DNA from: Actinokineospora bangkokensis
GTDB lineage: Bacteria; Actinomycetota; Actinomycetes; Mycobacteriales; Pseudonocardiaceae
Reading direction: 5' to 3'
DNA length: 64,000 nucleotides
Assembly: GCF_001940455.1 (NCBI RefSeq)
Contig: NZ_MKQR01000007.1
Coordinates: 333,378 to 397,377, forward strand
Made by a program: the position numbers and the translations under genes. Positions 42,822 to 51,389 of the stretch are shown one piece after another; position 1 is the first letter of the stretch, and every line of letters begins with the position of its first letter. Below the pieces are notes generated by a model. That model worked only from the letters and a program-made list of their open reading frames with translations, was not told where the DNA came from and searched no databases.

Positions 42822-42873
42822 CCGCGACCGCCTGGCACACTGCGGTGCTGCCGGAACGTCTGGGGAGGCCACG

Positions 42874-43233
42874 ATGGGCGTGTTCGTCCGGGTCCGCGGC
42901 TGGCTCGACTGCGACGAGGACCACCTGGCAGGCGCCCGCGCCGTGATCGCCGCGCACGCCCACGAGCACTACAGCCGCGGGTGGGTGATCCGGGACCACA
43001 TCCCCGGCTACACCCCGTGCGTCCTGTACACCGGCGACCTCCGCGAGCACTGGCTCGACTGGCTGCTCACCCAGGTGCGGGCCATCGCCGCTCTGCCCGC
43101 CCGCGACGACGACCACGTGCGGGGGCTGTTCTTCGCCATGCACGAAACCCGCGGCACGACGACCTGGCGGGTCCACGCGGGCCAGGTGAGCCCAGCCTCG
43201 CCACCGCAAGGTTTGGCATACCTGGACGAGTGA
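42874..43233 (+). CDS. Conserved hypothetical protein
   Basis: A 119-residue soluble protein I do not recognise. It has VFVRVRGWLDCDEDHLAGARAVIAAH, a Tyr/Trp-rich middle (YTPCVLYTGDLREHWLDWLLTQV) and a C-terminal half with LFFAMHETRGTTTWRVHAGQV that suggests a beta-rich fold. ATG at 42874 follows GGGGAGG. The stop overlaps the next start (GTGA), so the two small genes are coupled; an immunity-like or accessory pair is possible but unsupported. Confidence 0.65.
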   Translation: MGVFVRVRGWLDCDEDHLAGARAVIAAHAHEHYSRGWVIRDHIPGYTPCVLYTGDLREHWLDWLLTQVRAIAALPARDDDHVRGLFFAMHETRGTTTWRVHAGQVSPASPPQGLAYLDE

Positions 43234-43520
43234 GCCACGCTGACCCCGTGGAGCCCGCGCCGCGCCAGACCCCAACCACCCCGGACAAGGTGGACCTGAA
43301 GTTCACCGCCTCGGAGAGCGGCCCCATCCAGGTCTCCTTCGAGCCGATAGGCACCTTCTTCGTCCTGGAACCAGACGAGTCCATCTACCTCCGCACCCCC
43401 ATCGGCACCCTGGACTCCCTCCAGGTCGTCTGGTGGACCGGCGGCATCGAGGTGTGGGTCGACCACCCCGGCGACCACACGGTCCTCGACGAAAACGGAA
43501 CCGAACTCGACACCCTCTGA
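43230..43520 (+). CDS. Hypothetical beta-rich protein
   Basis: A 96-residue protein with a proline-rich start and then predicted beta-strands: KVDLKFTASESGPIQVSFEP, IGTFFVLEPDESIYLRTP, DSLQVVWWTGGIEVWVDHPGDH. It may be a small beta-sandwich. GTG at 43230 overlaps the preceding stop; an in-frame GTG at 43248 is possible. No family recognised. Confidence 0.6.
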   Translation: MSHADPVEPAPRQTPTTPDKVDLKFTASESGPIQVSFEPIGTFFVLEPDESIYLRTPIGTLDSLQVVWWTGGIEVWVDHPGDHTVLDENGTELDTL

Positions 43521-43588
43521 GCGCCCACCGCAACCACCGTGCACTCGCTGGCGCCCGACAACCCCAGGGGCGCCGGAGCGCCGGCGGG

Positions 43589-44272
43589 TCAGGTGTCGCC
43601 GCGGGCCAGGCGCATGAGGTCGGTGTCGAAGTCGACGTCGGCCGCGGTGTGGGGGGAGCGGGTGGCGTTCCCGGCGAAGTTGTGCTGGTGGTCGTCCCAG
43701 TTGGTCTCGGTGATGGCGCGGGTGATGCCGCTGGTCATGAGGGCGGCGAGTTCGGCCGCGGCGCGTGAGGTGCGGGTGCCGAGGCCGGGGGAGGCCCAGT
43801 CCTCGGGGGTGGCGAACAGCGACGTCGGGGCGGGCAGGGCGCGCAGGAAGGCGAACAGGGGCCGCAGGTGGTCGTCGACCACCATGGCGTGCCGCGCGCT
43901 GCCCGCGGTGGCGGCCAGGAGGACCGGTTTCGCGATCAGCAGGTCGTTGTCGAGCAGGTCGACGAAGGACTTGAACAGGCCGCTGAGGCCCGCCTTGTAG
44001 ACCGGGGTGGAGACGACGACCCCGTCGGCGGTGGCCACGGCGTCGATCGCGGGTTGCACGGCGGCGTTCGGGAAGCCGGTGACCAGGCTCTGGGCGATCC
44101 CGACGGCGATCGGGGCGAGTTCGACGACGGTGACCGCGGGGTCGTGGCCCGACCGCCGGAGCCGTTCGGTGGTCGCCTGCACGGCCCGGTCGGCGAGCAT
44201 CCTCGTGGTCGACGGGTCGGACGTGCCCGCGCTGATGGCGACGAGCCGCAGGGGTGCTCCCGGCGCGTTCAC
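43589..44272 (-). CDS. NADPH-dependent FMN reductase
   Basis: A 227-residue flavodoxin-fold reductase of the CE1759/MsuE-like group. It reads LRLVAISAGTSDPSTTRMLADRA at the FMN phosphate loop, VVVSTPVYKAGLSGLFKSFVDLLDND at the flavin-binding loop, and LLAATAGSARHAMVVDDHLRPLFAFLRA. It should supply reduced FMN to the adjacent LLM-class monooxygenase. GTG at 44272 overlaps the monooxygenase stop by four bases, so the two are coupled. Confidence 0.88.
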   Translation of the reverse strand: MNAPGAPLRLVAISAGTSDPSTTRMLADRAVQATTERLRRSGHDPAVTVVELAPIAVGIAQSLVTGFPNAAVQPAIDAVATADGVVVSTPVYKAGLSGLFKSFVDLLDNDLLIAKPVLLAATAGSARHAMVVDDHLRPLFAFLRALPAPTSLFATPEDWASPGLGTRTSRAAAELAALMTSGITRAITETNWDDHQHNFAGNATRSPHTAADVDFDTDLMRLARGDT

Positions 44273-45456
44273 GCGTACCTCGGCATCTGCGCCACCTTGG
44301 CGGGGTCGCTGTCGAGGTAGGGGAGGGGACCGGAGGTGTTGTCGCCGCTGTTGGGGCGGGGGCGGGCCTGCCGGGGTTCGGCGTCGCCGTAGGCGGCGCG
44401 CACCAGGGAGGCGTGCGTGGGGGCGTCGGGCACGCCGGGGGCGCGGCGGGACTCCATCTCCTTGCGCAGCACCGGCACGACCTCGGTCGCCAGCAGCTCC
44501 ACCTGCTCCAGCGCGACCTCGACGGGGATGGAGCCGATGTCCATCGCCCACAGCTGCCGCTGGTAGTCGCCGAAGCCCTCGCGGAAGGTGAGGGTCTTGT
44601 CGATGACCTGCTGCGGCGAGCCGACCGACAGCGGCGTGCCCTCGGCCATCTGCTCCAGGCTCGTGCCCCGGAACATCGGGTAGGACTCGAAGTACGGGCG
44701 GAACCGGGCGAAGGCGTCCTGCGAGCGGTGCGCGAGGAACGCCTGCCCGCCCAGGCCGACGATCGCGTCCTGCGCCCGGCCGTGGCCGTGGTGCTCGTAG
44801 CGCTGCCGGTAGAACTCGACCAGGGGCTTGAAGTGGAAGTTGGGGGCGAGGATGTGGTTGGCGAAGTACCCGTTGCCGTAGTACGCCGCCTGCTCGGCGA
44901 TCTCCGGCGTGCGGATCGCCCCGTGCCAGACGAACGGCGGCACCCCGTCCAGCGGGCGCGGCGTGGCGGTGAACCCCTGCAGCGGCGTGCGGAAGCGGCC
45001 CTCCCAGTCCACGACGTCCTCGCGCCAGAGCCGGTGCAGCAGGTTGTAGTTCTCCAGCGCCAGCGGCACGCCCTCGCGGATGTCCTGGCCGAACCACGGG
45101 TAGACCGGCACGGTGTTGCCGCGCCCCAGCATCACGTCCACGCGGCCCTGCGCGACGTGCTGGAGGAAGGCGTAGTCCTCCGCGACCTTCACCGGGTCGT
45201 TGGTCGTGATCAGCGTGATCGAGGTGGACAGGGTGATCCGCTTCGTCCTGGCCGCGACGTGCGCGAGCAGCACCGGCGGGGCGGACGCCACGAACGGCGG
45301 GTTGTGGTGCTCGCCGAAGGCGAACACGTCCAGGCCCAGCTCGTCCGCGGCCTCCGCCACCCGGATCGTGTCCTGGATGCGCTGCGCCTCCGACCGCGGG
45401 ACGCCGGTGGTCGGGTCGGGGGCGATGTCCCCGACCCCGAAGATGCCGAACTGCAT
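44269..45456 (-). CDS. LLM-class flavin-dependent monooxygenase
   Basis: A 395-residue bacterial luciferase-like monooxygenase of the CE1758 group. Markers are FGIFGVGDIAPDPTTG, AEAADELGLDVFAFGEHHNPPF with the EHH motif, TKRITLSTSITLITTNDPVKVAEDYAFLQHVAQGRVDVMLGRGN and PPFVWHGAIRTPEIAEQAAYYGNGYFAN. It uses reduced FMN from the partner reductase to oxidise an unknown small molecule, possibly a sulfonate, amine or terpenoid. ATG at 45456. A MarR gene lies 88 bases upstream on the same strand. Confidence 0.9.
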   Translation of the reverse strand: MQFGIFGVGDIAPDPTTGVPRSEAQRIQDTIRVAEAADELGLDVFAFGEHHNPPFVASAPPVLLAHVAARTKRITLSTSITLITTNDPVKVAEDYAFLQHVAQGRVDVMLGRGNTVPVYPWFGQDIREGVPLALENYNLLHRLWREDVVDWEGRFRTPLQGFTATPRPLDGVPPFVWHGAIRTPEIAEQAAYYGNGYFANHILAPNFHFKPLVEFYRQRYEHHGHGRAQDAIVGLGGQAFLAHRSQDAFARFRPYFESYPMFRGTSLEQMAEGTPLSVGSPQQVIDKTLTFREGFGDYQRQLWAMDIGSIPVEVALEQVELLATEVVPVLRKEMESRRAPGVPDAPTHASLVRAAYGDAEPRQARPRPNSGDNTSGPLPYLDSDPAKVAQMPRYA

Positions 45457-45544
45457 GGTGGAGCCCTTTCGCTGAGGAGGAGCGAAGGGACCGTGCGGGT
45501 GCGTGCGTGCCGTGGCGCGCGGTCTCCTCGGAGGAGGGTGGTGC

Positions 45545-46009
45545 TCAGGTGCGCGCGTCCCACCCGAGGTGGGCGCGCAGCGCGGTGGTCAGGGCGTCGA
45601 GCTGGTCGAGCTGGCGGGCGTCGAACGCGTCGACGAACGTCTCGCGGACCGCGCGCAGGTGCGGGACGGAACTGGCGCGGAAGGCCGCCGCGCCCTGGTT
45701 CGTCAGCGCGATCTCCGCGCCCCGGCTGTCGTCCGCGCACGGGGTCCGCTGGAGCAGCCCGCGCTTCTCCATGCGCCCCAGGTGGTGCGAGAGGCGGCTG
45801 CGCTCCCACCCGATCAGCTCCGCCAGCGCGGACGAGCGCAGGTTGCGCCCCTCCGCCTCGCTCAGCGCGAGCAGCACCTGGTAGTCGGCCGACGAGATGC
45901 CCGACTCGCCCTGCAGGCGGCTGCCCAGCAGCGACCGCAACGCCTCCGCGGTCTCGATGTAGTCGCGCCACACCCGCAGCTGGTCCTTCGTCGGCAGCGC
46001 CCGCGCCAT
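45545..46009 (-). CDS. MarR-family regulator of the LLM monooxygenase operon
   Basis: A 154-residue MarR regulator: ISSADYQVLLALSEAEGRNLRSSALAELIGWERSRLSHHLGRMEKRGLLQRTPCADDSRGAEIALTNQGAAAF. One cysteine sits just before the wing (TPCADD) and could be redox-active. ATG at 46009 follows AGGGAGG. It heads the strand of monooxygenase and reductase genes, with two dyads upstream, so autoregulation and control of the operon are likely. Confidence 0.9.
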   Translation of the reverse strand: MARALPTKDQLRVWRDYIETAEALRSLLGSRLQGESGISSADYQVLLALSEAEGRNLRSSALAELIGWERSRLSHHLGRMEKRGLLQRTPCADDSRGAEIALTNQGAAAFRASSVPHLRAVRETFVDAFDARQLDQLDALTTALRAHLGWDART

Positions 46010-46021
46010 CCCGACCTCCCT

Positions 46022-46037
46022 GATTGACACGTCAATC
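46022..46037. promoter_or_regulatory. MarR operator dyad
   Basis: GATTGACACGTCAATC, 7-bp arms around AC, 12 bases upstream of the MarR start. Length and position fit a MarR dimer site controlling the leftward operon. Confidence 0.75.
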
Positions 46038-46052
46038 GTAGAGCCGTGATGA

Positions 46053-46064
46053 CTGACGTGTCAA
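46053..46064. promoter_or_regulatory. Second, weaker MarR dyad
   Basis: CTGACGTGTCAA, on the reverse strand TTGACACGTCAG, matches the core of the dyad at 46022-46037. It lies toward the rightward EACC1-like gene, which could share the control. Confidence 0.6.
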
Positions 46065-46116
46065 CTACCAGGGGAGGGCGCGGACGTCGGCGTCCCGGTG
46101 CTCGCGGAGCGCTATC

Positions 46117-46485
46117 GTGCACCGCATGGTCGACATCGTCATCACCGTCGGCGGCTCGGACCCCTCGCTGGTCGACGAGGACGCCCGGCAGCTGCACGCG
46201 GAGCTGGAACCGCTGCCCGCCCAGGACGTCCGGTTCGCCCCGGCCGAACCCGCGCCGGGCGGTGCCAAGGGGCTGGACGCGGCGTCGGTGACCACGATCA
46301 TCGTCGCCCTGGCCAGCTCGCCCGTGCTGCGCCAGCTCGGGTTGGTGCTGCGGGACTGGGTCAACCGCGACCAGCACCGCAAGCTGGTCGCCCGCCGCGG
46401 CGAGGACGAGGTCGAGATCGTCGGACGGCTCGACGCCGAGCAGGAGAAGCTGGTGGAGGAGTTCTTCCGCAGGCAGGTCGAGTAG
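46117..46485 (+). CDS. EACC1-like effector-associated component
   Basis: A 122-residue protein that resembles effector-associated constant component 1: strand VDIVITVGG, then DEDARQLHAELEPLP, VRFAPAEPAPGGAKGLDAASVTTIIVAL, LRQLGLVLRDWVNRDQHRKLVARRGEDEVEIVGRLD and a C-terminal helix. The PGxxKGL segment and the following helices match the family, whose members usually accompany caspase-like or trypsin-like effectors and STAND ATPases. No such partner is present here. GTG at 46117 follows GGAG by seven bases; an ATG at 46126 is an alternative. Family call is moderate. Confidence 0.6.
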   Translation: MHRMVDIVITVGGSDPSLVDEDARQLHAELEPLPAQDVRFAPAEPAPGGAKGLDAASVTTIIVALASSPVLRQLGLVLRDWVNRDQHRKLVARRGEDEVEIVGRLDAEQEKLVEEFFRRQVE

Positions 46486-46488
46486 CGG

Positions 46489-46507
46489 GCCCCGCCCCGG
46501 GCGGGGC
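46489..46507. terminator. Bidirectional hairpin terminator
   Basis: GCCCCGC...GCGGGGC, 7-bp arms with a 5-base loop, between the convergent EACC1-like gene and the beta-propeller gene. A second GC-rich dyad overlaps it. Confidence 0.6.
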
Positions 46508-46527
46508 GCCCGGGGCGAGGGGCGGCG

Positions 46528-47808
46528 TCAGGCGGTGGGGCCGGTCCAGCCCGCGGGGAGGTGGGCCAGGCGGACGCGCTGGGGGTGGTCCCCGACGGGG
46601 ATGGAGACGATCTTGCGGCCGGTGGCGAAGCTGATGGCGGTCACCTGGTCGGCGTCGCTCTCGGAGATGACGCAGGCCGTGCCGTCGCCGCTGACGGTGG
46701 CCCAGTAGGGCTTGGCGGCGGGCACCAGCGGGCCCTGCTGGAGGGTCGCGCGGTCGACGACGGTGGCGTAGTCGTCCATCGTGCCCGCGACGCAGAGCTT
46801 GCCGCCGTCCGGGCTCATCGACAGGCCGTGGTGGCGGGAGTCGTTGACGTAGGTGGTGCGGTCGTCGCTGGTGGCGGGGTTCTTCGGCAACACCTTCACG
46901 CGGGTGATCCGGTCCGCGGCGATGTCGTACTCGAAGAAGCCGTTGAAGAACGACACCTGGAAGTACAGCGTCGACTCGTCCGGGGTGAAGGCGACCGGCC
47001 GCACCGCGTCGGAGAAGTCCCGGCCTCCGGGGAAGGCGTCCAGGCGCTGCCGCATGTCGATCGTCCTGACGACCCGCAGGGTGCGGGCGTCGGCGATGGT
47101 GATCTTGCGGTCGCCCTTGAGGAAGTCCTGCCACGGCGCGTCGAAGTCGTTGTTGACGTCCCCGATCGACATGTTCCACAGCTCGCCGTCGCGGGTGAAG
47201 GTGTTCTCGTGCGGCTTGTCGCCGGTGGCGAACGAGCCCACCGGGGCGCCCGTGCGGATGTCCAGGACGTGCACGGTGTTGCCGGTGGAGGCCGACACCG
47301 CCACCCGGGCGCCGTCGGGGGAGACCGCCATGTGGTCGGCCCGGAAGCCCGCGACGCGGAAGCGCCACCGCAGCCTGCCCGTGGCGGTGTCGATGGAGGC
47401 GACGTCGCCGAAGCTGGGGCGCGACACCACGATCGCCGAGCCGTCCGGGGTGGTGTACATGTCGTCGATGTACTGGTCGTGGCCCTCGCCCACGGTCTCC
47501 CGGATGCCCAGGAAGAACACCAGGCGGATCGGGTCGGCGTAGATCTCCCGCAGCCGTTCGCCCTTGTCCGGCACGAGGTTGACACGCCCGATCCTGGCGA
47601 AGGTCCCGCTCGACCTGATGACGTCCGCGACGCCCTCCCAGTTGTTGCCGACCAGCATCACCTCCTGGAGCGCGGGTGCGGCCTCCGCGGGCGCGATAGC
47701 GGGTGCGAGCAGCCCAGCGCCGACGGTCACGGCGGCCGCGGCGGCTGTCCTCCGCCAGGAACGCCTGCGGCCTGCGCGGTCCGGGCCTGTGGGTGCGGGG
47801 GTGTCCAT
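46528..47808 (-). CDS. Exported YncE-like beta-propeller protein
   Basis: A 426-residue secreted protein. Residues 1-45 form a signal peptide with RRSWRRTAAAAAV twin-arginine-like basic region and AEA cleavage site. The body is made of beta-propeller blades with repeated SPDG motifs: DGSAIVVSRPSFGDVASIDTATGRL, SPDGARVAVSASTGNTVHVLDIRTG, TRDGELWNM, TPDESTLYFQVS, SPDGGKLCVAGTMDDYATVVDRATL, SGDGTACVISESDADQVTAISFATGR. It looks like a seven-bladed propeller that may bind ligands or electron carriers. Monocistronic. Confidence 0.82.
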   Translation of the reverse strand: MDTPAPTGPDRAGRRRSWRRTAAAAAVTVGAGLLAPAIAPAEAAPALQEVMLVGNNWEGVADVIRSSGTFARIGRVNLVPDKGERLREIYADPIRLVFFLGIRETVGEGHDQYIDDMYTTPDGSAIVVSRPSFGDVASIDTATGRLRWRFRVAGFRADHMAVSPDGARVAVSASTGNTVHVLDIRTGAPVGSFATGDKPHENTFTRDGELWNMSIGDVNNDFDAPWQDFLKGDRKITIADARTLRVVRTIDMRQRLDAFPGGRDFSDAVRPVAFTPDESTLYFQVSFFNGFFEYDIAADRITRVKVLPKNPATSDDRTTYVNDSRHHGLSMSPDGGKLCVAGTMDDYATVVDRATLQQGPLVPAAKPYWATVSGDGTACVISESDADQVTAISFATGRKIVSIPVGDHPQRVRLAHLPAGWTGPTA

Positions 47809-48063
47809 CAGGGCTCAGTCCTTCCTGGGGTGGAGGGGGTGGTGGCGTGAGCGCGCTGCGATGGCGGGCTCATCGGAAGCACCCGGGCGGTCGGGAGCCC
47901 AGTCCCGAGAAGCGCTTGTCGCCGCTCAGGTCGGGGGATTGCGCCGGCTGTTACGCTCCGGCAACCACAAGGAAACCACCCGCTCAGCGTGGGGGGTAGG
48001 GCCTCACCCCCAAGGTCATCCGCGGTGGTTGTGGGCCGTTCACAACGACGTCGCGGAGGTGCC

Positions 48064-49206
48064 GTGGACCAGCGCTCGCGGGACGCGGCCACGCGGGTGC
48101 TGACCGCGCTGGCCGCGGACGACGCCCTCGTGTCCGCCGTCGTCGACGCCGCCCGCGCGCGCTCGCCCGAGGTCGCCCGGTTGCCGGCCGAGGAGAACCG
48201 CAGGCACATCGCCTCCCTCATCGCGGGGGCCGCCGCCCACGTCGAGCGCGGGGGCGCCCACGACGACGGCGACTTCTCCGCCGCCTGCGCCCTGGGCGCC
48301 GACCGGGCCGCGCAGGGGGTGCCGATCGCGGACGTGCTGCGCGGGGTGCGGGCGGGGCGCGGTGAGGTCGTGCGCACCTGCCGGGCGCTCGCCCGCGGGC
48401 TGGGCGTCGACGACGGCGTGGTGCTGGACGTAGTCGTCGACCTCGACGACTACGTCGGGCTGCTCCAGCAGCACATCGTCAGCGGGCACCGCGCCGCCGA
48501 GCTGGAGCTGTCGCGCACCAGCCGCGAGCTGACCACCCAGGTCCTGCGGCGGCTCCTGCTGCCCGGCGGCGGGCCGCCCGCGGACGCCGAGCTCCGGCAG
48601 GCGGGCCTGCGCCCCGGCCAGGACTACCACTGCGCCGTGTCGGCGGAGACCGACCCGGGCCGCGCGCGGCGGCTGGAGCAGCGGCTGGCCCCCTTCGGCG
48701 GCGTCTTCGGCTTCGTGGAGGGCACGCTGAGCGGGCTGCTGCACGCGGTGCCGGTGCTCCCCGAGGACGCGCCGCTGGTGGTTGTCTCCCCGGCCAAGCC
48801 GCTGCACGACCTGCGCGTGCACTACCCCGTGTGCACCCAGGCCGTGCGCGTCGCCGCGGCCCAGGGGCGCACCGGCGTGCACGCGCTGGCCTCGCTCGGC
48901 GCGGAGACCGCGCTCGCGGGCTACCCGGTCCTCGCCGCCGCGCTCGTTGACGACCTGCTCGGCGCGCTGGACCCGGGCAACGACTTCCACCGCGAACTCG
49001 CCGCCACCGCCCTGTCCTTCCTCGACCGCGGCTGCGGCCTGGCCGTGACGGCGAAGGCGCTGCACGTCCACGCCAACACCGTCCGGTACCGCCTCGACCG
49101 CTTCCGCGAGCTGACCGACGTCGACGTGACCGACACCAACCGCAGGTTCGTCCCCACCCTCCAGGCGTGGTGGGCGTTGCGCACGTGGCTCGACAGCTGT
49201 CGATGA
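48064..49206 (+). CDS. PucR/CdaR-type transcriptional regulator
   Basis: A 380-residue regulator. The N-terminal part (about 20-160) is a helical RsbRD-like sensor (AENRRHIASLIAGAAAHVERG, DVLRGVRAGRGEVVRTCR); a GGDEF-like central domain of the CdaR type follows (YHCAVSAETDPGRARRLEQRL). The C-terminal PucR HTH is ATALSFLDRGCGLAVTAKALHVHANTVRYRLDRFRELTDVDV. GTG at 48064 follows GGAGG. No obvious target gene is adjacent. Confidence 0.87.
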   Translation: MDQRSRDAATRVLTALAADDALVSAVVDAARARSPEVARLPAEENRRHIASLIAGAAAHVERGGAHDDGDFSAACALGADRAAQGVPIADVLRGVRAGRGEVVRTCRALARGLGVDDGVVLDVVVDLDDYVGLLQQHIVSGHRAAELELSRTSRELTTQVLRRLLLPGGGPPADAELRQAGLRPGQDYHCAVSAETDPGRARRLEQRLAPFGGVFGFVEGTLSGLLHAVPVLPEDAPLVVVSPAKPLHDLRVHYPVCTQAVRVAAAQGRTGVHALASLGAETALAGYPVLAAALVDDLLGALDPGNDFHRELAATALSFLDRGCGLAVTAKALHVHANTVRYRLDRFRELTDVDVTDTNRRFVPTLQAWWALRTWLDSCR

Positions 49207-49349
49207 CCGGCGGTCCGGGGCGGGCTCGGAGCGGGTGTGGAGTCCACCCGCGACGGTGACACCCGTTGGTGTTGCTCGGATTGCTGCGCACGGGTGCGTC
49301 GCTACTTTGACGGCACTTGTCGGAAGTCGATCTCGTGGGAGTGGGCGTC

Positions 49350-51389
49350 ATGGCGCGCGGAGTCGGGGTGCGGGTGGGGTTGGTGGTGCCCGTGGTGGTC
49401 GCCGTGGTGGGGGCCGTGGGGGTGGTGACGATCGCCAACGCGGCCCGGGAGGACGCCGCGGGGAGCGCGGCGATCGCGATCAGCGAGGAGACCGGGCTCT
49501 CGGAACTGGTGGTGTACAAGGGGGCGAAGCCCAGCGAGTACGCCACGTTGATGGCCAGGCCCGACCGGGTGCGCGGGGACATCCACGACGGGGACTTTTA
49601 CGGGCTGATGGGCGTGTCCTCCCCGGCGCGGGCGGCGGGGGCCAGCATCTCCGCGGTCAGCTACGACAACGGGGTCTCCGACGACGAGGGCGCGCAGCCC
49701 GACAGCGAGGACGACTGCCCGGACCGCCCCGCCGCGCACTGCCTCCCCGAGGAGACCGAACTCCCCGAGGTCGACGGGCCGGACGAGGCAGGCGGGCCCG
49801 ACGAGGACGAGGCGCCGGAGGACGAGGCGCAGGAGGACGGCGGTGCCGACGAGCGGTCGAGTTGCCCGGGCGGGTGCAGGCGCTACGTCACCGTCGCCGA
49901 GGCGGGCGGGATCGTCAAGTACACCGTCCCCGGGCCGCTGGACCTGATCACCGTCGAGCACCCCGCCGACACCGACCCGTCCGAGGTGGCGAAGGCGGTG
50001 AAGGCGGAGTACGGCATCGATCAGGGCAAGAACCTCGTCGCGGAGCTGCACCGCGACGGCAGGCACAAGGCGCTGCGGCTGCGGGCCACGACGGCGAACG
50101 GCTCGGTGCGCGAAGACCTCGTCGTCCCGTGGCAGTTCACCGAGGACAGCAGCAAGCCGGTCAAGGTCGAGAGCGCGCGCGCGTTCGACGGCATCGCCAA
50201 CTACGAGTCCGGCAGGCCAGGGCCTGAACCGTCGTGGACGCAGGCCGCCGAGCTCAAGCGCGCCGCCGAGTGCGAGCGCGCCGACGGGGACCGGCTCGTC
50301 TCGGCGTTCTGCTCGCTGAGCCAGGACCAGCTCGACCAGGCGGTCGCGGACGCGCAGGCCACCGCGCACCAGGTCATCGACGACCCGCGCAGCTTCGAGC
50401 TGCCGGAGTTGGCGAAGGGCCAGGTGCTCTCCGAGCAGGAGTTGGCGGCGCTGGCGAACGGGGTGGCGCAGGACGTGGCGGCGGCGAACTCCGGTGGCGA
50501 GCGGGCCATCGTGCCTGCGTACGTGACCAGGGCGCTCAGCAAGGCCATCCCCGCGATCGCCGAGCACGGGCACGACGCCTTCCTCAAGGTCTCCGCCGTC
50601 GAGGGCGTGCTCACCGAGGGCAACGGGGCGCTGGCGAAGGTGACCTCGGTGGTCGGGCCGGTGCCCGTCCTGGGCAGCCTGGCGGGCATCGTCAACGAGG
50701 CCGTGGGCATCAGCGCCGACGACCCGCCCGCCGCGATCGCGCAGAAGGCGCTGGAGATCGCCAAGAACGTCGCGGGCGTCGCCCTGACCGTCATGGCCAT
50801 CGCGTTCCCGCCGTTCGCCCCGGTCGCCGCCCTGGCCACCGCGGCCTGGGAGGTGGGCGCGGCCCTGGGCAAGTACCTGCTCGGTTTCCTGCTGCCCGAC
50901 CCGCCGGACCCGCGCGAGGCGCCCTACCAGCAGAACCAGGCCCAGCTCACCGCCGCGGGCGTGCAGGCGCAGTGGGAGTACGAGCGCTACGGCACCGTGC
51001 AGGCCAACCGGAAGGGCGCGAACGTGACCCAATCGCTCGTCCTGCAACCCACCGCGGGCAACAAGGCGGCGGGGATCGCGCTCGGCGGCTTCGACGACGT
51101 GGGCTACCGCCAGTTCTACCTGCGCACCGAGGCCGTCCGCGTCTACCGCGACGGGGTCCGCGACGTCGACCTCACGTGCGAGTTCGACGAGAGCGGGTAC
51201 GGCAGCGACACCTGCACCAGCCCCATCCCGCTCCTCGCCACCCGGGACCACCCCCTGCGCGTGGAGTTCTCCTACACCAGCCAAGGCCCGTGCGGCAGCG
51301 GGACGGTGTGCCGCAACCGCGACGCGTCCATGGACCTCGTGCGCCCCGGCGAGCCTGCCCTGCCCCTGTACTACACGGTCTACGGCTGA
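49350..51389 (+). CDS. Large exported protein with hydrophobic C-terminal segment
   Basis: A 679-residue protein with a signal peptide or anchor (MARGVGVRVGLVVPVVVAVVGAVGVVTIANA). An acidic low-complexity linker (about 115-165) precedes a Cys-rich CPGGCRRYVTV segment. A central region is helical with repeated Ala (LDQAVADAQATAHQVIDD). Residues about 465-515 are strongly hydrophobic (AKNVAGVALTVMAIAFPPFAPVAALATAAWEVGAALGKYLLGFLLP), like a membrane-inserting hairpin. The C-terminal 160 residues are beta-rich with paired cysteines and end in an Ig- or lectin-like strand set. I do not recognise the family; a pore-forming or cell-surface protein is possible. ATG at 49350 follows GGGAG. Confidence 0.65.
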   Translation: MARGVGVRVGLVVPVVVAVVGAVGVVTIANAAREDAAGSAAIAISEETGLSELVVYKGAKPSEYATLMARPDRVRGDIHDGDFYGLMGVSSPARAAGASISAVSYDNGVSDDEGAQPDSEDDCPDRPAAHCLPEETELPEVDGPDEAGGPDEDEAPEDEAQEDGGADERSSCPGGCRRYVTVAEAGGIVKYTVPGPLDLITVEHPADTDPSEVAKAVKAEYGIDQGKNLVAELHRDGRHKALRLRATTANGSVREDLVVPWQFTEDSSKPVKVESARAFDGIANYESGRPGPEPSWTQAAELKRAAECERADGDRLVSAFCSLSQDQLDQAVADAQATAHQVIDDPRSFELPELAKGQVLSEQELAALANGVAQDVAAANSGGERAIVPAYVTRALSKAIPAIAEHGHDAFLKVSAVEGVLTEGNGALAKVTSVVGPVPVLGSLAGIVNEAVGISADDPPAAIAQKALEIAKNVAGVALTVMAIAFPPFAPVAALATAAWEVGAALGKYLLGFLLPDPPDPREAPYQQNQAQLTAAGVQAQWEYERYGTVQANRKGANVTQSLVLQPTAGNKAAGIALGGFDDVGYRQFYLRTEAVRVYRDGVRDVDLTCEFDESGYGSDTCTSPIPLLATRDHPLRVEFSYTSQGPCGSGTVCRNRDASMDLVRPGEPALPLYYTVYG

